49,756 nucleotides of DNA from Candidatus Dadabacteria bacterium UBA1144 (GTDB taxonomy: Bacteria > Desulfobacterota_D > UBA1144), in NCBI GenBank assembly GCA_002311855.1, contig DCAB01000012.1:527773-577528 (forward strand), given 5' to 3'. Under the pieces are notes generated by a model. That model made no database searches and was not told the DNA's origin. It saw only the letters and a program-made list of their open reading frames with translations. Both the position numbers and the translations under genes were made by a program. Shown piece by piece: positions 34,644-43,330 of the stretch. How positions within the stretch are numbered: the stretch's first letter is position 1; each line of letters opens with the position of its first letter.

Positions 34644-35198
34644 ATGGATAATTTAATCTCGCAGTGTGATTTCAAAATGAGGAAAACCTTAGACTCGTTT
34701 ATAAAAGAGGTCTCTAAAATTAGAGGTGGATCGATTAGTAAGTCTTTATTTGATGAGATCAGAGTCGATTGTTATGGGTCTCAAGTGCCCTTAAACCAAG
34801 TCTGTAATGTTAATATGAATGATAATTCGACTATTGTTATCACTCCCTATGACAAAACGATTACAGACGATATTGTTAAAGCAATACAGAAATCGGACCT
34901 TGGTTTCAATCCTAGTAGTGACAAAGATATAATCATGATAAATGTTCCTCTTATAACCCAAGAGAGAAGAAATGAACTTGTTAGATTTTTAAATAAGGAA
35001 ACGGAATCGTTTAGAGTTTCAATCCGCAATATAAGAAAAGAATTCAATGATGCAATTAAAAAATTGCAAAAAAACAAAGCAATAGCTACCGATGAAGAAA
35101 AGTCTGGTCTTAAAAAGATTCAGGAGCAAACGGATAGCCATATTAAACTAATTAATGCAGAAAGTATGAAAAAAGAAAAAGAGATCATAAACATATAA
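34644..35198 (+). CDS. frr: Ribosome recycling factor
   Basis: RRF splits post-termination ribosomes with EF-G. The 184-aa protein has the helical domain I (FKMRKTLDSFIKEVSKIRGG at the start, VSIRNIRKEFNDAIKKL near the end) and the beta domain (DCYGSQVPLNQVCNVN, ITPYDKT, LGFNPSSD). It closes the rpsB-tsf-pyrH-frr operon, 19 nt after pyrH. uppS, usually next, is not here but at 40.5 kb. The 52-bp gap to serS shows no clear terminator hairpin. Confidence 0.96.
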   Translation: MDNLISQCDFKMRKTLDSFIKEVSKIRGGSISKSLFDEIRVDCYGSQVPLNQVCNVNMNDNSTIVITPYDKTITDDIVKAIQKSDLGFNPSSDKDIIMINVPLITQERRNELVRFLNKETESFRVSIRNIRKEFNDAIKKLQKNKAIATDEEKSGLKKIQEQTDSHIKLINAESMKKEKEIINI

Positions 35199-35250
35199 TT
35201 TTTTTATTAAAATAAACAAGCTTAAAGAATAATTACTAACTAAATTTAGG

Positions 35251-36507
35251 CTATGAGATTTCACTCAAATTATTCATATAAGACCTTAGTGCCTTAGGAA
35301 TACCGATACTTCCATCTTCTTGCTGATGATTTTCTAATATTGCTATTAAAGTTCTTCCAACAGCGAGACCTGAACCATTAAGAGTATGGATAAATTTGGT
35401 TTTATTATTTGATTTGTACCTTATATTCGCACGCCTTGCTTGGAAAGAACAGAAATTACTACAAGAAGATATTTCTCTATATTGATTTTCTGACGGTAAC
35501 CAAACTTCTATATCATATGTTTTGGCAGATGAAAAACTCATATCACCAGAACAAAGCGTAACAATCCTGTAAGGCAATTCCAATTTATCCAGGATTTCAG
35601 ATGCATCATTCGTCAAACTTTCTAGCTCATCTGTTGAAGATAATTCATCAACGAATTTAACTAATTCGATTTTATTAAACTGGTGCTGTCTCATTAATCC
35701 TTTTACATCTTTACCATAGGAACCTGCTTCTGAACGGAAACAAGCACTATATGCTACATATTTTTTAGGAAGGTCGTTGATACTCAAAATCTCATCAGCA
35801 TGCATGTTCGTCAGAGGTACTTCAGCTGTAGGAATGAGATAATAGTTTGTACCCTCGATTTTAAATAAATCGTCCTCAAATTTCGGTAGATTACCTGTAC
35901 CCACAAAGCTTTTTTCATTACATATAAATGGTGGAAAGATTTCTTCGTAACCCTTTTCGCTATGTACATCTAACATGAAATTTATAAGTGCTCTTTCGAG
36001 TTTAGCACCTAGGCCTTTGTATAGATTAAATCTTGTTCCGACAATCTTTGCTGCCATCTCGAGATCAAAAAGCCCAAGTTTTTTTCCTATTTCAACATGT
36101 CCTAGAATTTTAAAATCGTATTTCTTAATGTTCCCGACTGTCCTAACAATTTTATTATCTTTGGGGCTAGAACCAATAGGTACAGAATCATCTTGAATGT
36201 TCGGGTATTCCAATAATGTTTCTTTATATGAATTCTCTATTTTTTTTCTAATTTGCTCCTTTTTTTTAGCACGTTCTGATAATTCTCTTATTTTACTTAG
36301 CTCTGAATTGGTAGGTTTTCTTTTTTGATTTGTTATTTTTTTGTTGAATTCATTTTGTTTCTTTTTTAACTCTTCTACATCTTGAATAGCTTTCTTTCTT
36401 GCCAAATAAAGTTTAGAGAAATTTTCAAAATCAAAGTCATATCCTTTTTCGAGATATTTCCTCTCTACTAGTTCTTTGTTCTCAAATATAAAATTAGGGT
36501 CTACCAC
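35251..36507 (-). CDS. serS: Seryl-tRNA synthetase
   Basis: SerRS charges tRNA-Ser. The GTG start at 36507 gives MVDPNFIFENKELVERKYLEKG, the normal N-terminus, followed by the long antiparallel coiled coil (about 30-100, KKKQNEF to KKIENSY). The class II core has PTAEVPLTN (motif 1/2 area), FRSEAGSYGKDVKGLMRQHQF (motif 2, two blocks) and NGSGLAVGRTLIAILENHQ (motif 3). The length is 418 aa. It stands alone, divergent from the UPF0173 gene (69-bp gap). Confidence 0.96.
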   Translation of the reverse strand: MVDPNFIFENKELVERKYLEKGYDFDFENFSKLYLARKKAIQDVEELKKKQNEFNKKITNQKRKPTNSELSKIRELSERAKKKEQIRKKIENSYKETLLEYPNIQDDSVPIGSSPKDNKIVRTVGNIKKYDFKILGHVEIGKKLGLFDLEMAAKIVGTRFNLYKGLGAKLERALINFMLDVHSEKGYEEIFPPFICNEKSFVGTGNLPKFEDDLFKIEGTNYYLIPTAEVPLTNMHADEILSINDLPKKYVAYSACFRSEAGSYGKDVKGLMRQHQFNKIELVKFVDELSSTDELESLTNDASEILDKLELPYRIVTLCSGDMSFSSAKTYDIEVWLPSENQYREISSCSNFCSFQARRANIRYKSNNKTKFIHTLNGSGLAVGRTLIAILENHQQEDGSIGIPKALRSYMNNLSEIS

Positions 36508-36513
36508 TTAAAT

Positions 36514-36542
36514 TTGAACTCACTTTTTTTTTCGTATATCAT
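36514..36542 (+). promoter_or_regulatory. Candidate promoter of UPF0173/HemQ-like pair
   Basis: TTGAAC (36514-36519) and TATCAT (36537-36542) are 17 bp apart in the gap between the divergent serS and UPF0173 starts. A GGGAG Shine-Dalgarno lies just before the ATG at 36577. Confidence 0.35.
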
Positions 36543-36576
36543 AACATGAAATTAATCTACTTCTCGGGAGTGTATC

Positions 36577-37308
36577 ATGTCAATAGATAAAGATAATATA
36601 AAAATTCATTATTTGGGCCATTCTACGTTTATTCTTCAAGCCGATGATGGAACGAGGTTCATTGTTGATCCTTGGTTGGATTTAAATCCTCAGTGCCCTG
36701 AGGAACTAAAATCTCCTGAAAATATTCATTATATTCTTATCACTCATGGCCATTTTGATCACATGGGTGACGTTGCAAAAGTTTTTTACAATAACAAAGA
36801 CCCTAAAATAGTATCAAATTTTGAAATTTGTGCATGGATTGATAAAAAAGATAAGGCTTTTGAAAAATCGACCATGCCGATGGCTCAAGGAGGCACGCAA
36901 AACCTAGATGGCACCAAAGTCACAATGGTTAACGCCATCCATGGTTCTGGAATTGCAGCTGATGGCAGCCAAAATTTGGTCTATGGAGGTATAGCTTCAG
37001 GTTACATAGTTCAATTTTCAAATGGATTTACGATTTACATAGCTGGTGATACAGGTGTATTCTCAGATATGAAATTAATTGCGGAAATATATAGCCCAGA
37101 TCTTGCAATACTTCCTATTGGTGACAATTTTACTATGGGACCAGTTGAAGGATTTCACGCATGTAAAATGTTAAATGCTAAACATATAATCCCTTGCCAT
37201 TATGGCACATTCCCAGTTTTGGTTGGCGATCCCAATGTATTTAAAGAATTAGTCGAAAAAGAATTGGACTCAAAAGTCTACATATTAAAGCCTGGTGACG
37301 AGTTGTAG
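36577..37308 (+). CDS. UPF0173 metal-dependent hydrolase (beta-lactamase fold)
   Basis: The 243-aa protein belongs to the metallo-beta-lactamase superfamily, UPF0173/YtkL-like group. The metal site is THGHFDHMGD (His57, His59, Asp61, His62); later ligands are in IAGDTGVFSDM, and PCHYGTFP near the end. The N-terminus KIHYLGHSTFILQADDGTRF is typical. The substrate is unknown for the group. The next gene starts directly after its stop codon, so it is co-translated with the HemQ-like protein, which may hint at a shared role, but no evidence links their activities. Confidence 0.92.
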   Translation: MSIDKDNIKIHYLGHSTFILQADDGTRFIVDPWLDLNPQCPEELKSPENIHYILITHGHFDHMGDVAKVFYNNKDPKIVSNFEICAWIDKKDKAFEKSTMPMAQGGTQNLDGTKVTMVNAIHGSGIAADGSQNLVYGGIASGYIVQFSNGFTIYIAGDTGVFSDMKLIAEIYSPDLAILPIGDNFTMGPVEGFHACKMLNAKHIIPCHYGTFPVLVGDPNVFKELVEKELDSKVYILKPGDEL

Positions 37309-38007
37309 ATGACAAAACGGTTAAGTGATAGACAATACATCAATTACTCTTTTTATAAGTTTTTGCCATCATGGTATTTGATTTCTAGAAACAGGCGAAA
37401 ATCTCTCTTGGAAAGTTTAGAAAAAATTCTTAATAAGTACAATAAAAAAATAGTCCTTAATTCGTATTCAACCTTTGGAGTAAGAGCTGAATGCGATTTC
37501 ATGCTTTGGAGAGTTTCGGATAAAATTGAAAATTTTGAACAAATGTCATCAGAAATTTTAAAGACGGGGTTAGGAGGGTATATCGAAACAAAATACTCTT
37601 TCCTTTCTATGACTAAGGATTCTCAATATGTAGTTAAAAATAAAAATATTAATCAAGACAAAACAAGGATGAAAATTTCACCCAAGAAAAGAAAATATCT
37701 CATAGTTTACCCTTTTACTAAAAAAGTTGATTGGTATTTACTTTCAAAAGGAAAAAGGCAACAGATGATGTATGAGCATATTAATACTGGCCGCAAATAT
37801 CCTTCGGTGAGTATCAATACTTCATATTCTTTTGGGATTGATGATCAGGAACAGATGGTATCTTTTGAAACTAATTACCCTGAAGATTTCCTGGATTTGG
37901 TTGAAGAAATGAGATCTCAGAAAGCTAGAATGTATACCGAGAAAGACACACCTATAATTACTTGTATCTACAAAGAATTTAAAGATTTGATAAAGCTTTT
38001 TTATTAA
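37309..38007 (+). CDS. hemQ: Chlorite dismutase-family heme protein, probable coproheme decarboxylase HemQ/ChdC
   Basis: The C-terminal half matches the HemQ group of the chlorite dismutase family: YLIVYPFTKKVDWYLLSK (130-147, with Tyr134), MMYEHINTGRKYPSVS with the proximal heme ligand His157, then TSYSFGIDDQEQMVSFET and YPEDFLDLVEEMR, and ARMYTEKDTPI. The 232-aa length fits. ChdC converts coproheme III to heme b in the coproporphyrin-dependent pathway. True chlorite dismutase has a distal Arg; I cannot see the equivalent with certainty. The gene starts right after the UPF0173 stop. Confidence 0.85.
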   Translation: MTKRLSDRQYINYSFYKFLPSWYLISRNRRKSLLESLEKILNKYNKKIVLNSYSTFGVRAECDFMLWRVSDKIENFEQMSSEILKTGLGGYIETKYSFLSMTKDSQYVVKNKNINQDKTRMKISPKKRKYLIVYPFTKKVDWYLLSKGKRQQMMYEHINTGRKYPSVSINTSYSFGIDDQEQMVSFETNYPEDFLDLVEEMRSQKARMYTEKDTPIITCIYKEFKDLIKLFY

Positions 38008-38008
38008 G

Positions 38009-39334
38009 TTACAAATTTACAATATCATTATAAATTGCAAATACCATTAAAGTTACGAGCGTAGCAAAGCCAATTCTGTTTGCGGTTGCCAAAAACTTCC
38101 GGTTTATTTTTCTTCTACTTATCATTTCTATTGAATTAAAGAAGATGTGTCCTCCATCTAACAATGGAATGGGGAGCAAGTTTATAATTCCCAAATTGAT
38201 ACTTATGACAACCATGAATTGGATTAAAGAATTTATACCTTGTTCTGCTGCCATTCCCGAGTACTTAGCGATTGCAATGGGACCTGCGAGAGAGCTCTTA
38301 ATATCACTCAAGCTAGATTCAGAACTAAAAAGACCTGACAAAAGATCCATTATTCCATTAAATATTAATTTTATAAATTTGACTGAATCATTAAATCCAC
38401 GATTTATGGATTGAAAGAAGCTAAGTTTTTGATTTTTGAATTCTACTAGCGGTGTAATACCTAATAAGTTCTTTGATTCATTACCTGAGAAGACAACCTC
38501 TTTATAAAGGATTTCCCCTTTCCTATCAATTTTAATTTTAAATAGAGACTTATTGTTATTGTTTAAGATCTGGCTTATTTCATACCAACTGAAAATTGTT
38601 GTCCCATTTATTTCTTTAATAATATCAAATTTTTCAAGGCCAATTTCACTTGCTTTTGTTTGAGGAATTATTCGACCAACCGTAGGAGACTGTTCTGGAA
38701 AAATTTCATCTAAGATATATCTTTTTTCGCTTGAGTCATTTTCAAAATTAATTATATAAATCTTATTGTTTCTTATGATTTCTATTGCTTGTCTTCTATT
38801 GTGGAATTTATTTTTTTTCTCTGATATAGCTCTCCATGATTCTAAATTTACACCGTTGATTTTTAATATCATATCTCCTTTGTTAAAAAAAGACTCGTTA
38901 AATTCATTTTTATAGTATCCTACAATTGGAGTTTCATCTAAGAATTTGGGCATCTCAATGCCATTGAAATAAATAATAGGAAGAAATATGAATGGTATTA
39001 CTAAATTCATCAATGGACCGGCAAACAAGATAATTTGTTTTTTATAATTGGGAATGTTGTTATAATCTCTTTCGTGATCGATATCTAAGTTCTGATTTTT
39101 ATTTGCTTTATCCGATAATTCATTCTCTCCTTGCATTTTTACATATCCGCCTAAGGGTAATAAGGATAAGGAATATTGAGTCTCTCCATAAAAGAAAGAA
39201 AAAATTTTGGGTCCAAAACCGATGGAAAAAGTTTCAACTTTGACATTTGCCCACTTGGCCGCTATCAAATGGCCTAGCTCATGGACGAAAATGAGAAAAC
39301 TAATTATTAAAAGAAAGCTGATTAGGCTTGTCAT
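38009..39334 (-). CDS. rseP: Site-2 protease RseP (MucP/YaeL) zinc metalloprotease
   Basis: RseP cleaves transmembrane segments of anti-sigma factors and remnant signal peptides within the inner membrane. The HELGH zinc site is in the first membrane segment (His18-Glu19 and His22). GFGPKIFSF and PLGGYVKMQGE follow, then two PDZ-like parts in the periplasm (about 125-310) and the C-terminal INLLPIPLLDGGH with the third metal ligand Asp. The 441-aa length is normal. It is the last gene of the long minus-strand run and lies 8 nt after dxr, as in the canonical cluster. Confidence 0.95.
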   Translation of the reverse strand: MTSLISFLLIISFLIFVHELGHLIAAKWANVKVETFSIGFGPKIFSFFYGETQYSLSLLPLGGYVKMQGENELSDKANKNQNLDIDHERDYNNIPNYKKQIILFAGPLMNLVIPFIFLPIIYFNGIEMPKFLDETPIVGYYKNEFNESFFNKGDMILKINGVNLESWRAISEKKNKFHNRRQAIEIIRNNKIYIINFENDSSEKRYILDEIFPEQSPTVGRIIPQTKASEIGLEKFDIIKEINGTTIFSWYEISQILNNNNKSLFKIKIDRKGEILYKEVVFSGNESKNLLGITPLVEFKNQKLSFFQSINRGFNDSVKFIKLIFNGIMDLLSGLFSSESSLSDIKSSLAGPIAIAKYSGMAAEQGINSLIQFMVVISINLGIINLLPIPLLDGGHIFFNSIEMISRRKINRKFLATANRIGFATLVTLMVFAIYNDIVNL

Positions 39335-39342
39335 GGGGATAA

Positions 39343-40491
39343 CTATAACTGATTGGCTATGTCAATAGCATCTATAGACGCTATTTTGTTGATGTTTAGT
39401 ATCTCCTTAAGTGAATATCTAAATTTAGGCGTGTGTTTATTCATTGTTTCTTCAACAACTTTGAATATATCCAGAAATTTTATTTTATGGTTTAAAAATT
39501 TTTCAACAGCTACTGAATTTGCTGCATTCATTACGGTTGGCATGCTCCCTCCTATTTTCATTGCCTTTCGTGCCAAAACGATAGCTTTATAATTTTTCTC
39601 TTTGATAGGTATGAGTTTTATTTTTTCAGTTGGTACAAAAGAAAAGTTTTGACTATTATAACGAAGAGGATAATTTAGGGAGTAGCTAATAGGTATCCTC
39701 ATATCGTTATAACTACCTGAAAACATATAGTTTCCATCAACAAATTCGACTATAGCATGGATATGACTTTCTAAATTAACAACGGGGAAAATGATGTCGC
39801 CGGATAAATCAAACATTATTGATGCTTCGATAATTTCTATCGCTTTGTTCATCATTGTTGCGGAATCTACTGAAATCTTTTTACCCATATTCCAAGTTGG
39901 ATGTTTAAGAGCGTCTGAAGGTTTTACATTTTTGAGCTCCATTCTTTTTTTATTAAAAAAAGGTCCACCAGATGCAGTTATGTATATTCTCCTTATATTT
40001 TCTTTCGGTTCATTTTTGATTAATTGAAATAATGCTGAATGTTCGCTGTCAATTGGAATAATTTCACCGTTAAATTTTTTAGAAATTTTAATTATTTCTT
40101 TTCCGAAAGGTAGGAAAATTTCCTTGCTCGCAATACATACTCTTTTGCCAAGCTTTAAAGATTCAATTGTTGGAATTAGTGAATTTATTCCTGATGTTGA
40201 AGTGATGAGGGTATCGATCTTAGTATTCCCTCCAATTTTTTTTAAGCCTTTATCTCCAGAGAATATTTTTATTTTTTTGAGCAGGGGATTTTTATTTAGT
40301 ATTATTTCGTCTTTTTTATCTTCAACGCAAATAGAGTTAGGTCTGAATTCTGCGACTTGCTTTAAAAGTAAAGCAATATTCTTTCCTGCAGATAATGATT
40401 CAATTTTAAATTTATTTTTTTGCTCTCTTATAACTGATAAAGCCTGAGTCCCTATAGAGCCTGTAGAGCCAATTATTCCTATACGACTCAT
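39343..40491 (-). CDS. dxr: 1-deoxy-D-xylulose 5-phosphate reductoisomerase Dxr
   Basis: Dxr makes MEP, the first committed step of the non-mevalonate isoprenoid route. The NADPH loop IGIIGSTGSIGTQAL is at the N-terminus from ATG 40491, which I prefer over longer in-frame starts that would overlap uppS. Metal and substrate blocks are IDSEHSALFQ, ASGGPFFNKK, HPTWNMGKKISVDSATMMNK and AIVEFVDG. The length is 382 aa. It follows uppS after 4 nt with no cdsA between them. The product feeds the prenyl chain for UppS and MqnP. Confidence 0.96.
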   Translation of the reverse strand: MSRIGIIGSTGSIGTQALSVIREQKNKFKIESLSAGKNIALLLKQVAEFRPNSICVEDKKDEIILNKNPLLKKIKIFSGDKGLKKIGGNTKIDTLITSTSGINSLIPTIESLKLGKRVCIASKEIFLPFGKEIIKISKKFNGEIIPIDSEHSALFQLIKNEPKENIRRIYITASGGPFFNKKRMELKNVKPSDALKHPTWNMGKKISVDSATMMNKAIEIIEASIMFDLSGDIIFPVVNLESHIHAIVEFVDGNYMFSGSYNDMRIPISYSLNYPLRYNSQNFSFVPTEKIKLIPIKEKNYKAIVLARKAMKIGGSMPTVMNAANSVAVEKFLNHKIKFLDIFKVVEETMNKHTPKFRYSLKEILNINKIASIDAIDIANQL

Positions 40492-40495
40492 TTCT

Positions 40496-41197
40496 TTATG
40501 CATTATTTGAACCGCCAAATTTTCTATCAATCAGAGAATATTCATCGATGCAATCTTGAAAATCGGATTTTGTAAATTCTGGCCATAATTTTTTGTGAAC
40601 AATAATCTCAGAGTATGCGATATGCCATAATAAATAATTTGATAATCTTGAAACACCACCTGTTCTAATTATTAGTTCAGGATCTGGACAATGAGATAGA
40701 TATGTATTTTTTCTAAGAATGTGCTCATCGATATTTGTAAAGTCAAAATTATTTTCATTGAGTTTTTTTATGGCATCTATTATTTCTTCTCTGCCTCCAT
40801 AATTAATTGCGACATTAACACAAGTTCCCTTATTCTTTTCTGTTTTATCTGCTAATGTTTTAATTTTATTCTTTATGGGTGCATCGAGCTCTTCGATTCT
40901 ACCTATTGGATTAAATTTCATTCCATATTTGATAAAAAAATCACCTCTTGTGTTGAAAAATTCCGAGAACAAAACAAACAATGAATCAATTTCCATTCTA
41001 GATCTTGACCAATTTTGTACGGAGAATGCGTACAGCGTTAGATATTTAATTCCAATCTCGTTAGAATATATGCATATTTCTTCTGCGGTACTCAGTCCTT
41101 TTTCGTGGCCGATAATGCTTTTAAAATTATTTGCCTTTGCCCATCTTCTGTTGCCATCCATGATAATTGCAATATGCTCTGGAGTAGTATTTTTCAT
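40496..41197 (-). CDS. uppS: Undecaprenyl diphosphate synthase (isoprenyl transferase) UppS
   Basis: UppS makes the C55 lipid carrier for wall and envelope polymers. The catalytic block is HIAIIMDGNRRWAK with Asp14, then GHEKGLSTAEEI, LTLYAFSVQNWSR and DPELIIRTGGVSRLSNYLLW (20 residues), typical of cis-prenyltransferases. The length of 233 aa is normal. The ATG overlaps the stop of the 70-aa membrane protein gene (TAATG) and dxr follows after 4 nt. Confidence 0.96.
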   Translation of the reverse strand: MKNTTPEHIAIIMDGNRRWAKANNFKSIIGHEKGLSTAEEICIYSNEIGIKYLTLYAFSVQNWSRSRMEIDSLFVLFSEFFNTRGDFFIKYGMKFNPIGRIEELDAPIKNKIKTLADKTEKNKGTCVNVAINYGGREEIIDAIKKLNENNFDFTNIDEHILRKNTYLSHCPDPELIIRTGGVSRLSNYLLWHIAYSEIIVHKKLWPEFTKSDFQDCIDEYSLIDRKFGGSNNA

Positions 41198-41409
41198 TAG
41201 GATTTAATCCAATTAAAAGATTTGAATACAATTATTGTGAGAAAACTAATAAAATATAGACAAAGAAGAACAAAAAGAGATAGTGGATATATAGTGGTAG
41301 TAAATATTAATAAAGATATTTTTTTTAAGAAATTTAGTTTTAGCAATTTCCCTGTAAGGTGATCAAATCCTTCGAAGAATCTTTTTATAATTTCAAATAT
41401 GTCCATCAT
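41197..41409 (-). CDS. Small membrane protein of unknown function
   Basis: The 70-aa ORF starts MMDIFEIIKRFFEGFDHLTG and has a soluble amphipathic first half, then one long or two short hydrophobic segments (about 31-63, ISLLIFTTTIYPLSLFVLL onward) and a Lys-containing end. The stop overlaps the uppS start by 1 nt and it follows the MacB-like permease after 10 nt, so it is transcribed with both. Coupling supports a real gene; no family is recognised. Confidence 0.6.
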   Translation of the reverse strand: MMDIFEIIKRFFEGFDHLTGKLLKLNFLKKISLLIFTTTIYPLSLFVLLCLYFISFLTIIVFKSFNWIKS

Positions 41410-41419
41410 AGTTTTTCGT

Positions 41420-42646
41420 TTATTGCTCGTTCCTTATAGCCTTTATTGGATCCATCCTGGATGCTTTAAAAGCGGGATAAATTCCGAAAAAGATTCCAAT
41501 GAAACCTGAGAACAAACAAGCTATTATAATGGATTCGGTACTTATTATTGCGGGCCACCCAACGAAATTTGAAACTAATTGACTGAGGAAATAACCCAAA
41601 GCTATTCCTACTGCTCCCCCAAAAAGCGCTATAAGTGCTGATTCTGATAAAAATTGGAATACTATGTCCCTACTTTTTGCTCCTATTGTTATTCTTATAC
41701 CAATTTCTTTTGTTCTTTCAGTTACAGAAACCAGCATTATATTCATAATTCCTATTCCTCCAACAACGAGAGATATCGATGCAATTGCAGATAGCAAAAT
41801 CTTTAAAATATTAGTTGTTTGGAGAATTTTCCTAGTAATCTTCTCATATGTAACCATTTCAAAATTATCGAACTCATCTTTAAGTAAACCCCTTGTTTCT
41901 CTGAGCATCTTTCTTATAGAGAATTTGGTAAACTCTAAATCTTCAGTAGTTGTCGAAGAAACGATTATATTGCTGATGCCATACAATTGCCCCTTATAAT
42001 CCCACCGGTTTAGTGAAGTGAATGGTATAAGTATAAAGTCGTCTTGATCACGTCCCCCAGGTGTAAGACCTTTTTCGGTTAACGTGCCTATTACTTTAAA
42101 GGAGATACCATCGATTCTTATTGACTGACTAGTAGCATCCTCTGCACCGAAAAATCTTTTTTGGACAGATGCTCCCAAAACACATACCCTAGCGCCATCT
42201 TGAACGTCCATTTCGTTGATGAAATCTCCCGATTCGGTTGGCCAATCATTAATCCGTGCGAAGTCTTCGTTGCTTCCGACTACGGCAACAACTTGAGATT
42301 TATTTCTATAAGAAACTTGATTAGACGTTTTAACGATTGGGGAAACAGACTCAACAGTCGGCATTGCTTTCATTAGTGATAATTCATTTTGATTAAAGTC
42401 TTGAGCCATTCCTCTGTAGACACCACTTCTCGTTCGTCCTATAGGTTTTAGAACTATAGTTTTAGCTCCCAAACTTACTAGTTGCTCCTCAATTATCGTT
42501 TTTGCTCCATTCGTAATTGCAACGAGGATAATTACAGAAGATATACCAATAATAATTCCCAAAGACGTGAGCAATGTTCTAGGTTTATTTCGCAGTAAAT
42601 TCGATGCTGCTTCTATAATGTTGTCTATTAAATATCTTGAAATCAT
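41420..42646 (-). CDS. MacB-type ABC transporter permease (FtsX domain)
   Basis: The protein has one N-terminal membrane segment (TLLTSLGIIIGISSVIILVAI), a large periplasmic core domain (about 50-280) and three C-terminal segments of the FtsX type (GGIGIMNIMLVSVTERTKEIG, then IRITIGAKSRDI). The end KASRMDPIKAIRNE is the usual MacB/FtsX ending. In E. coli MacB the ATPase is fused; here it is a separate upstream gene, 3 nt away. With the HlyD- and TolC-like genes it forms a tripartite exporter for an unknown substrate, such as a macrolide, peptide or lipid-like compound. The length is 408 aa. Confidence 0.93.
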   Translation of the reverse strand: MISRYLIDNIIEAASNLLRNKPRTLLTSLGIIIGISSVIILVAITNGAKTIIEEQLVSLGAKTIVLKPIGRTRSGVYRGMAQDFNQNELSLMKAMPTVESVSPIVKTSNQVSYRNKSQVVAVVGSNEDFARINDWPTESGDFINEMDVQDGARVCVLGASVQKRFFGAEDATSQSIRIDGISFKVIGTLTEKGLTPGGRDQDDFILIPFTSLNRWDYKGQLYGISNIIVSSTTTEDLEFTKFSIRKMLRETRGLLKDEFDNFEMVTYEKITRKILQTTNILKILLSAIASISLVVGGIGIMNIMLVSVTERTKEIGIRITIGAKSRDIVFQFLSESALIALFGGAVGIALGYFLSQLVSNFVGWPAIISTESIIIACLFSGFIGIFFGIYPAFKASRMDPIKAIRNEQ

Positions 42647-42649
42647 AAA

Positions 42650-43330
42650 TTAAACTATTTTCCCATCTTTTAAATTAATTGTATCCATTGTTTCTTTAGC
42701 GATTTCATCATTATGAGTGATGACGATTATGGTTTTTCCTGCTTCATGAAGTTTCTTCAAAAGTGTTATTATGTCTCTACTAGTTTGTGAGTCTAGATTT
42801 CCGGTTGGTTCATCTGCTAATATTATATCAGGATCATTAATTAATGACCTCGCGATAGCTACTCTTTGTTGCTGACCACCAGATAATTCATTAGGGTAGT
42901 GCGATGCCCTGTCGGTTAAATCGACCATTTCTAGACATTCTCTAGCTTTTCTTGTCCTTGTTTTTTTATCAGTAATATCGGAATAAAGTAGAGGCATTTG
43001 AACGTTTTCTAGCGCCGAATGACGCGATATCAAATTAAAATTTTGAAAGATAACGCCGATTGACTTATTCCTTATTTCTGATAAATCGTCATTAGATTTA
43101 GAATTTACGTCTATGTCATTTAAAATATATTGTCCCGAGGTTGGTCTATCAAGGCAGGCAATAATATTTAATATGGTAGTTTTTCCGGAGCCCGAAGGCC
43201 CTACTATTGCAATGAAATCTTTCTCATAAATTTGAAGACAGATATCGAAAAGAACCTGAAGTTTCGTATTCCCTAAATTGTAAATTTTATTGATATTGGA
43301 TAATTCAATAATTGTTTTATGCTCATTCAT
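42650..43330 (-). CDS. ABC transporter ATP-binding protein (MacB/LolD type)
   Basis: The 226-aa ATPase has Walker A GPSGSGKTT (44-52), the Q-loop VIFQNFNLISRH, signature LSGGQQQRVAIARSL, Walker B DIILADEPTGNLDSQT and the switch His in IVITHN. It belongs to the LolD/MacB-like group that partners FtsX permeases. The start is 1 nt after the HlyD-like stop and the permease follows after 3 nt. Confidence 0.95.
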   Translation of the reverse strand: MNEHKTIIELSNINKIYNLGNTKLQVLFDICLQIYEKDFIAIVGPSGSGKTTILNIIACLDRPTSGQYILNDIDVNSKSNDDLSEIRNKSIGVIFQNFNLISRHSALENVQMPLLYSDITDKKTRTRKARECLEMVDLTDRASHYPNELSGGQQQRVAIARSLINDPDIILADEPTGNLDSQTSRDIITLLKKLHEAGKTIIVITHNDEIAKETMDTINLKDGKIV

